From: Hyphomonadaceae bacterium
Lineage (GTDB): Bacteria > Pseudomonadota > Alphaproteobacteria > Caulobacterales > Aquidulcibacteraceae
Direction: 5' to 3'
Length of the DNA stretch: 64,000 bases
NCBI GenBank assembly: GCA_019636095.1
Contig: JAHBYF010000001.1
Coordinates: 186,001 to 250,000 of the forward strand
Positions 36,660 to 44,139 of the stretch are shown here, one piece after another. The notes beneath the pieces were generated by a model. It did no database searches. It saw only the letters and a program-made list of their open reading frames with translations, and was not told where the DNA came from. Both the position numbers and the translations under genes were made by a program. Numbering within the stretch: the stretch's first letter is position 1; every line of letters starts with the position of its first letter.

Positions 36660-37408
36660 GCAAGGAGGACTTTTTCATCGGCTGGAGCGCGCAGACGCCG
36701 CGCGTCGATCGGCGCTTCATGCTGGCGGCGAGCGCCGGCCTCATTGCGAGCGCGGCCGGCGCGGGCGCTCTTATGGCGTCGGCGCACGACAGCGCCGTCG
36801 GCGGACGCTGGGATGGCGTTGTGCGCGACTGGACTGGCTTGTTGCTGAGCGAGCCTTATCCGCTGTTGCGCACGCTTGACCTCGATGGAACGCCGCGCAC
36901 GGCGTTTCTGGCTACGTCCCGCAAGACCGCCGTTCGTGCGCCAGCGCATTTAGACGGCGCTTTCGTGCGCGTGCGCGCCGGTCTGATCGCGCGCGACAAT
37001 CACGCCATGCTGGCGGTGGCCGACGGCGAGGCAGGGATCGTGGCCGACGCAGCGGCGGCGCCCGCGTCGTTGCTTGATTGGCCCGCCGTGGCGGCGGGCG
37101 ATGTGATGCTTACCGGCGAAATTCTCGACGCCAAGTGCTGGTTCGGCGCCATGCGCCCAGGGTTTGGCAGAACCCACAAGGCCTGCGCTGCGTTGTGCAC
37201 CCGCGGCGGCTTGCCGCTCGCGTTCTGCGTCGGCAGTGTTTGCTCGCTGGGCGGGGAGGCGCCGCTCTTGCTCGATGCTGGCGGACGCCCGCACGGGCGC
37301 GCGATTCTGCCGCTGGTGGCCGATCCGGTTGTGCTGCGCGGGCGTCTCGTCCAAGTCGGCGACGTTCAACAGATTCGCGCTGACCTTGGAGCGATCCACA
37401 GATTGTAG
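36656..37408 (+). CDS. Tat-signal-like protein with conserved Cys motif, partner of the Rieske proteins
   Basis: 250 aa. The N-terminus has RVDRRFMLAASAGLIASAAGAGAL, a twin-arginine-type signal or anchor. The middle has few marks. Residues about 155-190 contain GEILDAKCWFGAMRPGFGRTHKACAALCTRGGLPLAFC, with four Cys and a His, suggestive of a metal or haem site. I know similar DAKCxFGAM...HKxCAxxC segments from proteins next to Rieske/ferric-reductase-like genes, but no function is established. It is coupled to the gene upstream by ATGA. Confidence 0.6.
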   Translation: MSKEDFFIGWSAQTPRVDRRFMLAASAGLIASAAGAGALMASAHDSAVGGRWDGVVRDWTGLLLSEPYPLLRTLDLDGTPRTAFLATSRKTAVRAPAHLDGAFVRVRAGLIARDNHAMLAVADGEAGIVADAAAAPASLLDWPAVAAGDVMLTGEILDAKCWFGAMRPGFGRTHKACAALCTRGGLPLAFCVGSVCSLGGEAPLLLDAGGRPHGRAILPLVADPVVLRGRLVQVGDVQQIRADLGAIHRL

Positions 37409-37432
37409 GATCGCCGGCGATTGGAGACCGGC

Positions 37433-39415
37433 ATGGCCAAGAACGAACCCGAGCTGGTTTGGCACAAGGTCGCCGAACTGAACGAGTTGGCCGAGGGGCG
37501 TGTCAAATCAGCGTCCGCTGGGGCGCGGTCGTTGGCGATCACACACTTCCAAGGCCGCTACGCGGCAATGGACAATCGTTGTCCACATCAGGGCGGACCG
37601 CTCGGCGAGGGGTCGATCGAGAAGGGCGCTGACGGCAAATGTTGGTTGCGCTGTCCGTGGCACGGCTGGGATTTCGATCCGCTGACCGGAAAGGCGCCCG
37701 GCGGCCACGACGATGACGGACAAAAGATGTTTCCGATCGAGATGCGCGCGGACGGACTTTATGTCGGCGTGCCCGCCGCGCCGCCGCGCCAGCGCACCGT
37801 CTCAGACCTCATGGTCGAGACCATGATCCATTGGGAAGTGACCACCGTGTTTGGCATGGTGGGGCATTCCAATCTCGGGCTCGCCGATGCGCTCCGTGTG
37901 CAGGCCGAGGCCGGCAAGCTCAATTATTACGGCGTTCGCCATGAAGGGGCTGCGGCGTTCGCGGTCTCGGGCTACGGCAAGCTCACCGGCATGCCGGCGG
38001 CGGCGCTGACCATCGCCGGTCCCGGCGCAACCAATCTGCTGACCGGGCTATGGGACGCCAAGGTCGACAGCGCGCCGGCCTTGGCGCTGACCGGGCAGGT
38101 GCAGGAGCAAGTGCTCGGCGTGCACGCGTTTCAGGACATCGATCTTGAAGCGGCGTTCGAAGCGGTGGCGGGTTTCTCGCAGACCGTGCACCCGAGCTCC
38201 AACCATGCCGCTTTGATGGCGCAAGCGATCAAGACCGCGCGGGTCGAGCGCGGGGTCAGCCATCTGGTGTTTCCCGATAACGTGCAGCCGCGCCCTGCCG
38301 ACGATGACGCCAAAGCGTTGACCCCGCATGGCCGGCTCGCCAACCGTGCTGTAGGTCCCCCGGCCGGCGCTTTGCAGGACGCGCTCGCACTTGCGGCCCA
38401 GGCCAAGCGGCCGATGATCATCGCCGGCTATGGCGCGTTGGGCGGCATGGGCGCAGTGATCGCGCTTGCGGAAAAGATCGGCGCGCCGGTCGCCACCACG
38501 TTCAAGGCCAAAGGCCAGATCGCCGACGCCCATCCGCTGGCCGCGGGCGTGCTTGGCCGTTCGGGCACGCCGATCGCCTCCTGGTTCATGAATGAAGCCG
38601 ATCTGTTGATCGTGTTTGGCTCGTCTTTCTCCGATCACACCGGCATCTATCCGGACGCTAAGATCATCCAGGTCGACACCGACCCGATGCGCATCGCCAA
38701 GCGTCACCCGGTGACGGCGCCGGTATTGGGCGATGTGGCGGTGACCGCCGATCTGATGCGCGATGCCCTTAGCGGCTACCAAGATCAACGCGCGGAGATC
38801 GCTGAGCGTTGGCGGCTGTGGCGCGCGGAGAAGGCGGCGCGCCTGGATGAGGATCGCGGCAAGGGCGTCTCCGCAGCGGCGCTGTTCGAGGCGTTGACGC
38901 GGTACGCGCCGGAGGATGCGATCCTCCCCGTTGACGTCGGCAACAACACTTATTCGTTCGGTCGCTATTTTGAGCCCTCCGGCAAGCAGCGCGTGCTGAT
39001 GTCGGGCTATTTGGGGTCGATCGGATTCAGCTTTCCAGCGGCCATGGGCGCGTGGGCGGCGACGCAGGACCGGCCTGAGTATCGCGACCGCAAGATCATC
39101 TCTGTCTCGGGCGACGGCGGCTTTGGTCAATACGCGATGGAGTTCACCACCGCGGTCAAATACGGCATGAATATCTGTCACGTGCTGATGAACAACGCCC
39201 AGCTCGGCAAGATCTCGAAGGAGCAGCGCGCGGGCGCGTTCCCGGTCTGGCAGACCGATCTCGTCAACCCGTCCTTTGCCGGCTTTGCCCGCAGTTGCGG
39301 CGGCATGGGCCATCTCGTGCGTTCGCGCGCCGAACTGGACGCGGCGCTGAAGGCGGCCATTGCGCACAACGGTCCAGCGTTGCTTGAAGTCCTGACCGAT
39401 CCGGAACTGATTTAG
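37433..39415 (+). CDS. Rieske [2Fe-2S] domain fused to a thiamine-diphosphate enzyme (pyruvate oxidase/acetolactate synthase-like)
   Basis: 660 aa. Residues 1-115 are a Rieske domain with C50-x-H52 (CPHQGGPLGEG) and C74-x-x-H77 (CPWHGWDF). From about residue 120 a complete ThDP enzyme follows: catalytic Glu in YGVRHEGAAAFAVSGYGKLTG, TIAGPGATNLLTG, a central domain (AKRPMIIAGYGALGGMG) and the ThDP/Mg motif GDGGFGQYAMEF...VLMNNAQLG. No FAD-specific motif was recognised. It could pass electrons from an alpha-keto-acid oxidation directly to the Rieske centre. The ATG at 37433 is chosen over the TTG at 37421. It ends the operon. Confidence 0.85.
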   Translation: MAKNEPELVWHKVAELNELAEGRVKSASAGARSLAITHFQGRYAAMDNRCPHQGGPLGEGSIEKGADGKCWLRCPWHGWDFDPLTGKAPGGHDDDGQKMFPIEMRADGLYVGVPAAPPRQRTVSDLMVETMIHWEVTTVFGMVGHSNLGLADALRVQAEAGKLNYYGVRHEGAAAFAVSGYGKLTGMPAAALTIAGPGATNLLTGLWDAKVDSAPALALTGQVQEQVLGVHAFQDIDLEAAFEAVAGFSQTVHPSSNHAALMAQAIKTARVERGVSHLVFPDNVQPRPADDDAKALTPHGRLANRAVGPPAGALQDALALAAQAKRPMIIAGYGALGGMGAVIALAEKIGAPVATTFKAKGQIADAHPLAAGVLGRSGTPIASWFMNEADLLIVFGSSFSDHTGIYPDAKIIQVDTDPMRIAKRHPVTAPVLGDVAVTADLMRDALSGYQDQRAEIAERWRLWRAEKAARLDEDRGKGVSAAALFEALTRYAPEDAILPVDVGNNTYSFGRYFEPSGKQRVLMSGYLGSIGFSFPAAMGAWAATQDRPEYRDRKIISVSGDGGFGQYAMEFTTAVKYGMNICHVLMNNAQLGKISKEQRAGAFPVWQTDLVNPSFAGFARSCGGMGHLVRSRAELDAALKAAIAHNGPALLEVLTDPELI

Positions 39416-39584
39416 GATTGTGGGCGCGGAGTAATTCACGCCTGCCGCGCAGCTGGACAGCAACGCAATTTGGGCGTTGCTTGGGACTGCCGACGAAATG
39501 TGTCCCTATGGGGATATCAGCGCCTCTATTGCGGCGGCGGACTCCAGTCACGGCTGGATGGGAAACGGAATGACGTCAGTGGCG

Positions 39585-40667
39585 ATGAACCGTAGACATT
39601 TCTCCGGCTTGGCTCTTGGCGCGGTCGCGCTAGGCTGTAGCGGCAAACCCGACAGGTTGTCCTTGCAGTCATTTCAAGCCCCCGCCGAAGACGCGCCACA
39701 TGCGCGGACTTGGATGTGTTGGCCGTCGACGCCCTCCCTCTACGGCGGTCGAGGCGCTTATTATGAGAGCGTGCAGGAGTCGATCGGGCGCCTCGCTGCG
39801 GCGATTGCTGAGCACGAGCCGGTCACCATGCTGGCCGATACGTCAGTTCATCTGCTTGCGACGCGCCTATGCGGGCCGCGCGTACAAATGCTTGACGTGG
39901 CGACGGATGATATGTGGGCGCGAGACAGCGGTCCGGTCTTTGTGCGTTCCGCAACGGGCGCCAAGGCCGCTGTGGACTTCAACTTCAACGCCTGGGGCGA
40001 CAAGCAAAGACACGCGAGGGATGGTCTAGTCGCGCGCGCCATCGCGGCGAGGGCAGGCTGCGATAGGGTCGAAACGCATCTCGTGGGCGAAGGCGGCGGG
40101 CTGGAGTATGATGGCGACGGCACTCTGATCCTGACTGAGAGCTGTTGGGTGAACGACAACCGCAATCCTGGGCTCTCGCGCGATGAGATCGAGATGGAAC
40201 TGAAGCGCCTGCTGGGCATCGAAACGGTGATCTGGATCCCGGGCGTCCGCGGCCTCGACATCACCGACGGTCACATTGATGGCTCAGTTCGCATAGTGCG
40301 CCCCGGCGTACTGATGATGGCCTTCAACCCGGAAGACACGACCGAAAATGCTGACGCCCAGGCAGAAGCCAAGAACATTCTGTCACGAGCGCGCGATGCG
40401 CGGGGCCGTGCGTTTGAAATCGTCGAGATTGAAGATGCTCTTCGGACGCGCTCACGGCGCGCGGACTTCTTCTCCGGCTACGCCAACTACTATGTCGGCA
40501 ATGGCGCGCTCTACTCGCCAGAGTTTGGTGATGCTCGCGCCGATAGCCTCGCTCGCGTCGCTTTCGAGCGGCTCTATCCTGGCCGCCGGATCGTTACGCT
40601 TGATCTGGACAGGGTTTATGAGAACGGCGGCGGGGTTCACTGCGTGACGCAACAAGAGCCGGCGTGA
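39585..40667 (+). CDS. Agmatine deiminase / peptidyl-arginine deiminase family protein, exported
   Basis: Guanidino-group hydrolase (PPAD/AguA fold) that would turn agmatine into N-carbamoylputrescine and ammonia. 360 aa from MNRRHFSGLALGAVALGC; this N-terminus has an RR and a marginal lipobox, so export or lipidation is plausible and unusual for AguA. Catalytic residues are visible: DDMWARDSGPVF, GEGGGLEYDGDGT, DGHIDGSVRI (His/Asp) and the C-terminal nucleophile in ENGGGVHCVTQQ. An ATG at 39570 is an alternative start. It is a single gene, 169 bases after the Rieske-ThDP gene. Confidence 0.85.
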   Translation: MNRRHFSGLALGAVALGCSGKPDRLSLQSFQAPAEDAPHARTWMCWPSTPSLYGGRGAYYESVQESIGRLAAAIAEHEPVTMLADTSVHLLATRLCGPRVQMLDVATDDMWARDSGPVFVRSATGAKAAVDFNFNAWGDKQRHARDGLVARAIAARAGCDRVETHLVGEGGGLEYDGDGTLILTESCWVNDNRNPGLSRDEIEMELKRLLGIETVIWIPGVRGLDITDGHIDGSVRIVRPGVLMMAFNPEDTTENADAQAEAKNILSRARDARGRAFEIVEIEDALRTRSRRADFFSGYANYYVGNGALYSPEFGDARADSLARVAFERLYPGRRIVTLDLDRVYENGGGVHCVTQQEPA

Positions 40668-40795
40668 GAGGTAACAGTGCCTTGCTACTGCTTGGGCTTG
40701 ATCAATTTGTGCGCACGGCGGAGGAGTCCGACGGTGATGTCAGCCCGGCCACGATCAACGGCACGCTGCGGGCTACGATGTTCCTCGGTATGTCC

Positions 40796-42061
40796 CTAGG
40801 TTTCGCTCTTGGCCGCCGCGCCACGCCGTTTGCGCGCGCCGCCTAGCCATGGCGTCAGCGTAACGACAATCGTGTTTGAACTCGTCGCCCGTTGACCCCT
40901 CTCGACGAAGCTTTGGTAGGAACCGTCGCGCGCAAGTAGTCGCGCTTCGTGCTCAAAACGCTGCGCGCGCGCGTCAAGCAGGGCCTGATAGTTGGCCAGG
41001 CAACGGTCGCGGTCCTCCGGATGTATTCGGTCCAGCCATTCGCTGATCTCATCGGAGACCTCCGCGCCACTATAGCCAAGAAGGCCGCGCCAAGCCTCGG
41101 TGAAGGCGACCTTGGCGGTGTCCAGGTCCCAGGTGACAAGGCCGACTCCTGCCAACGCCAGCGCTTCAGATCGGACCGCGGCGTGCGTCTCCGTTTGCAG
41201 AAATTGCCGCTCCAGCCGCCGCCACAGAAAGCGGCGCCGCAGCACGACTGCGCCGATCAAGGCGAGCGCGGGCGTAAGCATGAGCGCCCAAAGCGGCGCG
41301 ACGGCGGCGGCGATCGCCTCCAGAGAAGGTCGCGCCGTAGCCACCACAACCGAGAATGATCGATCGGCGCTGACGGCGGCGGCGCTTAGCGGATTGCGCG
41401 GAGCGACGCCGCCAGCGTCTTCGCCCAAAGGGACCAGCTCAACCCAGGGCGCGCCAGCATCCGGCGCGCCCATGCGAAGCTGCAGAGCGTCCGGAAGCGT
41501 GTCGCTGCTTGCTAGCCACGCGCGTACGAAATCCGCTGGAATGGCGGCGGAGACGCCGCGCACGCCGGTGCGGCTTCGAAGCGCTTCCGACGCACGCCTG
41601 GAGTTGACGACCAGTGTCTGCACGCGGCCGGCGTTTGAGCTCCCGAGCAACGCGATTCGCGCGGGGGACGCCCCGCCTACGGCGTGGCCAGCAGAGGGCG
41701 CGAAAGACTGCAGACGTACGGCGGCGGCGTGCGCGGCGCCCACTTCAAGGATCAATGCGCCGTCTTCGTCATAGGCGGTGAGACCTGAGAAGGGTGTTCG
41801 TGCAAGCGCCTCGCTCAAGTGTTGCCGGGTGGCGGCGCCGGGATCGACCTCCATCGATCGTTCCGCAACGGTCGCCAGCGTCTCCGCGTCACCGATCAGC
41901 GCGTCCATGCGTGTGACGATAAGCTGGGCGCGGTCAACCAGGGCCGCCTGGCGCGAGGCCGTGAGGCGCGCATTCTCGAGCGCCACGATGAAGAGCGTGG
42001 AGATCGCCAGACCAATTGCGGCGGCGATGGTCAAGGTGCGCGAAAGTGTGTCTGCGATCAC
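40796..42061 (-). CDS. Membrane PAS sensor protein without an output domain, in the bcs operon
   Basis: 421 aa. Transmembrane helix 1 near residues 9-28 (LTIAAAIGLAISTLFIVALEN) and helix 2 near 255-275 (LWALMLTPALALIGAVVL) enclose a periplasmic sensing region. A cytoplasmic PAS domain follows (LALAGVGLVTWDLDTAKVAFTEAWRGLLGYSGAEV, DRIHPEDRDRCLANYQAL, RLLARDGSYQSFVERG). The chain then stops at GGARKRRGAAAKSET; no kinase, GGDEF or EAL domain is present. Its start overlaps the bcsC stop (ATGA), so it is the last gene of the cellulose operon. Confidence 0.75.
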   Translation of the reverse strand: MIADTLSRTLTIAAAIGLAISTLFIVALENARLTASRQAALVDRAQLIVTRMDALIGDAETLATVAERSMEVDPGAATRQHLSEALARTPFSGLTAYDEDGALILEVGAAHAAAVRLQSFAPSAGHAVGGASPARIALLGSSNAGRVQTLVVNSRRASEALRSRTGVRGVSAAIPADFVRAWLASSDTLPDALQLRMGAPDAGAPWVELVPLGEDAGGVAPRNPLSAAAVSADRSFSVVVATARPSLEAIAAAVAPLWALMLTPALALIGAVVLRRRFLWRRLERQFLQTETHAAVRSEALALAGVGLVTWDLDTAKVAFTEAWRGLLGYSGAEVSDEISEWLDRIHPEDRDRCLANYQALLDARAQRFEHEARLLARDGSYQSFVERGQRATSSNTIVVTLTPWLGGARKRRGAAAKSET

Positions 42062-44139
42062 GGCGTCAGGCCCAGCGGCGTTTGCGCGAGGTCGCGGCTG
42101 GTGACGCTGGCGCGGTCGCCGAACGCATAGCGAAGCGCCACGCCCACTTGCACGCTGTCAAATTCAGCCGATCGGATAGCGGAGATTTCGCCGACGATGG
42201 AGACGCGCTCGCTAATGCGGCCGGCCGCAGAAACGCTGAGCGCCCCGCTGAGGCCATTGCTGCGCGATGAGGGTCCGACGCCGAATGGATCGATGCTGCT
42301 GAAAGGCAGGACGTCCAGCCCGTCTTGCTCAACGACCTCATAGGCGATGACCGCGTCGGCGCGCACGATCACGCGGCGCGCCTCTTCCGTTTGCAGGTTC
42401 AGGCTCAAACCTAGGCGGTGGAATTGTTGCGGACTGAAATAGCCGCCGTTGCCAAATGTATAGCCGTTGCGATTGTCGGCGTAGGATTCGAAACCGTAGA
42501 AGGGACCGGCGGAAAAGTACTCGAAACCATCCAGGCGCCAATTGCGCGACGCGCCCACGTTCAAGCGCAAGCGCCGGTTGGATGCGGTTCGCGCGCCGTC
42601 CAGGGTCGAAATAGCGGCCAGCGCAGAAATGCTGAACTGATTGTCGAAGTCCCGCCGCGCGGAGGCTTCGCCGCCATACTCGATGATGCGGCCCCAGGCG
42701 GCGCCCGTCGCGGGATCGCGTAGACCGGACGCGGCGAGCAGGCTATCGCCGCGCGCGCGCGCAAACAGGCTGATGCTTGCCTGGCCGCGCCGCAGCGCTT
42801 GTCGAAGTGAAATCGCGCCGATGGGCGCGGCGTGCACCGCCCCGCCAACGGGCGAGGCGCCGAGCGCGACCGATGGGCTAAGGGCGCCTTCGCGGCGCCA
42901 GGAAATGAGCGGCGCCCAGGTTTCGGCGCTTGTCGTGATCGGAAAGGCCTGCGCCAAGCCTGGCGTGCCGATATCCGCCGCCGTGGCTGGGCGTCCGGCC
43001 TCGCCGCGCGCAAATGCGAAATCGGCTTGGAGAAGGTCTCTTCCGCGCGAGCCGCCGACAGACCAGATCGCCTGCGTGACGTCGAATTGGTCTTGGCCTG
43101 GATCGCCGTTGCGGCGGCTGGCGCGCGCCGTCAGCTGCACCCAGGGATCTGTTGAGCCGGCCAGACGCTCGCGATAGGCGTCGCTGTGCGCAGCCGAGTT
43201 GAAATCGTCGCGCGCGAAGGCGAGTTCGGCGCCGCGGCGTTCATACAGATCGTAGAGTGGACCGGGTGCGCTCATGGCCAACGCGCGCAGAGCCGGCGCG
43301 CGCACGTCGCCGTCATAGGCAAGCATCAGGCCTTGCGCGTATTCCGCGGTCGGTGTCCGACGATAGAGATCGGCAAACATGCGTCGGGCGTGACGGTCTC
43401 CCTCTCGCAACGCGGCCCAGGCCTCGATCCCACTCGCGGCCAGGGTCAGTTGCGGTTCCTCCGCCGCGGCGCGGGCCAGCACGCGCGCGCGCCCATAGTC
43501 GCCGTCGGCGTAGGCGGTTTGCGCCTCGCGCATGTCGGCCGAGGCGAGCATCAAGCGCGCCTCGCCCGCGGCGTGTGGGGCGCGCGCGGCGGCTGCGCGG
43601 GCGTAACGGCGGGCGGCGGCGGCGTCGTTGGCGCCAAGCGCGTTGGCGCCGCGGCGCAAGGCTATGCGGGCTGCCAACTCGTCGATGCTGGCGGCGAGTT
43701 CGGCGTCACTTGGCGGAGGCTCGGGAAGGGCGGTCTCGGCGCCGTCCAAGTCGTTCAGCGCCAGAGCAGCCAGCGCCGCGCCATAGCCGGCTTCGGGAGA
43801 GTGTTCGATGTCGACCGAGCGGAGGAACCAATCGCGCGCCGATGCGGCTCGACCGGCGTTGAAATGTATCCAACCCAGATTGCGCGCCATCGTGGCGTCA
43901 TCGGCTCGTGCAGCGATATCAGTGGCGCGGCTGATATCGCCAGCGGCGACGGCGGACGCAAACAATTGCTGCGAACTGGCGCGCGGCGAACGCTGCGTGA
44001 TCGGGGCGTCGGCGTCGTTGGATTCAGGAAGGCCAAGAGTGCGGATGGTGACTTGCCAGGGGTCAGCGTGGCTGGCGGCGATGGCCGCCAACTCTGCGAG
44101 GCAGAGCGCCGTTAAAATCAGCCGTTGCGGCAGGCTCAT
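42058..44139 (-). CDS. bcsC: Cellulose synthase outer-membrane/TPR subunit BcsC-like
   Basis: 693 aa from the ATG at 44139 (MSLPQRLILTALCLAELAAIAASHA, a signal peptide). The N-terminal part has TPR helices (ISRATDIAARADDATMARNLGWIHFNAGRAASARDWFLRS in pieces). The C-terminal 300 residues form an outer-membrane barrel with the BcsC-like FYGFESYADNRNGYTFGNGGYFSPQQFHRLGLSLNL and final VGVALRYAFGDR. It would export the glucan through the outer membrane. It is much shorter than E. coli BcsC (about 1150 aa), with fewer TPRs. Overlaps bcsB and the PAS gene by 4 bases each. Confidence 0.8.
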   Translation of the reverse strand: MSLPQRLILTALCLAELAAIAASHADPWQVTIRTLGLPESNDADAPITQRSPRASSQQLFASAVAAGDISRATDIAARADDATMARNLGWIHFNAGRAASARDWFLRSVDIEHSPEAGYGAALAALALNDLDGAETALPEPPPSDAELAASIDELAARIALRRGANALGANDAAAARRYARAAAARAPHAAGEARLMLASADMREAQTAYADGDYGRARVLARAAAEEPQLTLAASGIEAWAALREGDRHARRMFADLYRRTPTAEYAQGLMLAYDGDVRAPALRALAMSAPGPLYDLYERRGAELAFARDDFNSAAHSDAYRERLAGSTDPWVQLTARASRRNGDPGQDQFDVTQAIWSVGGSRGRDLLQADFAFARGEAGRPATAADIGTPGLAQAFPITTSAETWAPLISWRREGALSPSVALGASPVGGAVHAAPIGAISLRQALRRGQASISLFARARGDSLLAASGLRDPATGAAWGRIIEYGGEASARRDFDNQFSISALAAISTLDGARTASNRRLRLNVGASRNWRLDGFEYFSAGPFYGFESYADNRNGYTFGNGGYFSPQQFHRLGLSLNLQTEEARRVIVRADAVIAYEVVEQDGLDVLPFSSIDPFGVGPSSRSNGLSGALSVSAAGRISERVSIVGEISAIRSAEFDSVQVGVALRYAFGDRASVTSRDLAQTPLGLTP

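Noticed and set aside
38048-39463. 471-codon minus-strand frame opposite the Rieske-ThDP gene
   Set aside because: Arg/His-rich shadow composition without motifs; the plus-strand enzyme has all catalytic motifs.
40664-40846. 60-codon plus-strand frame starting with GTG at the agmatine deiminase stop
   Set aside because: The start overlap is suggestive, but the product has no recognisable feature except a weak hydrophobic stretch, and its end runs into the PAS gene on the other strand.
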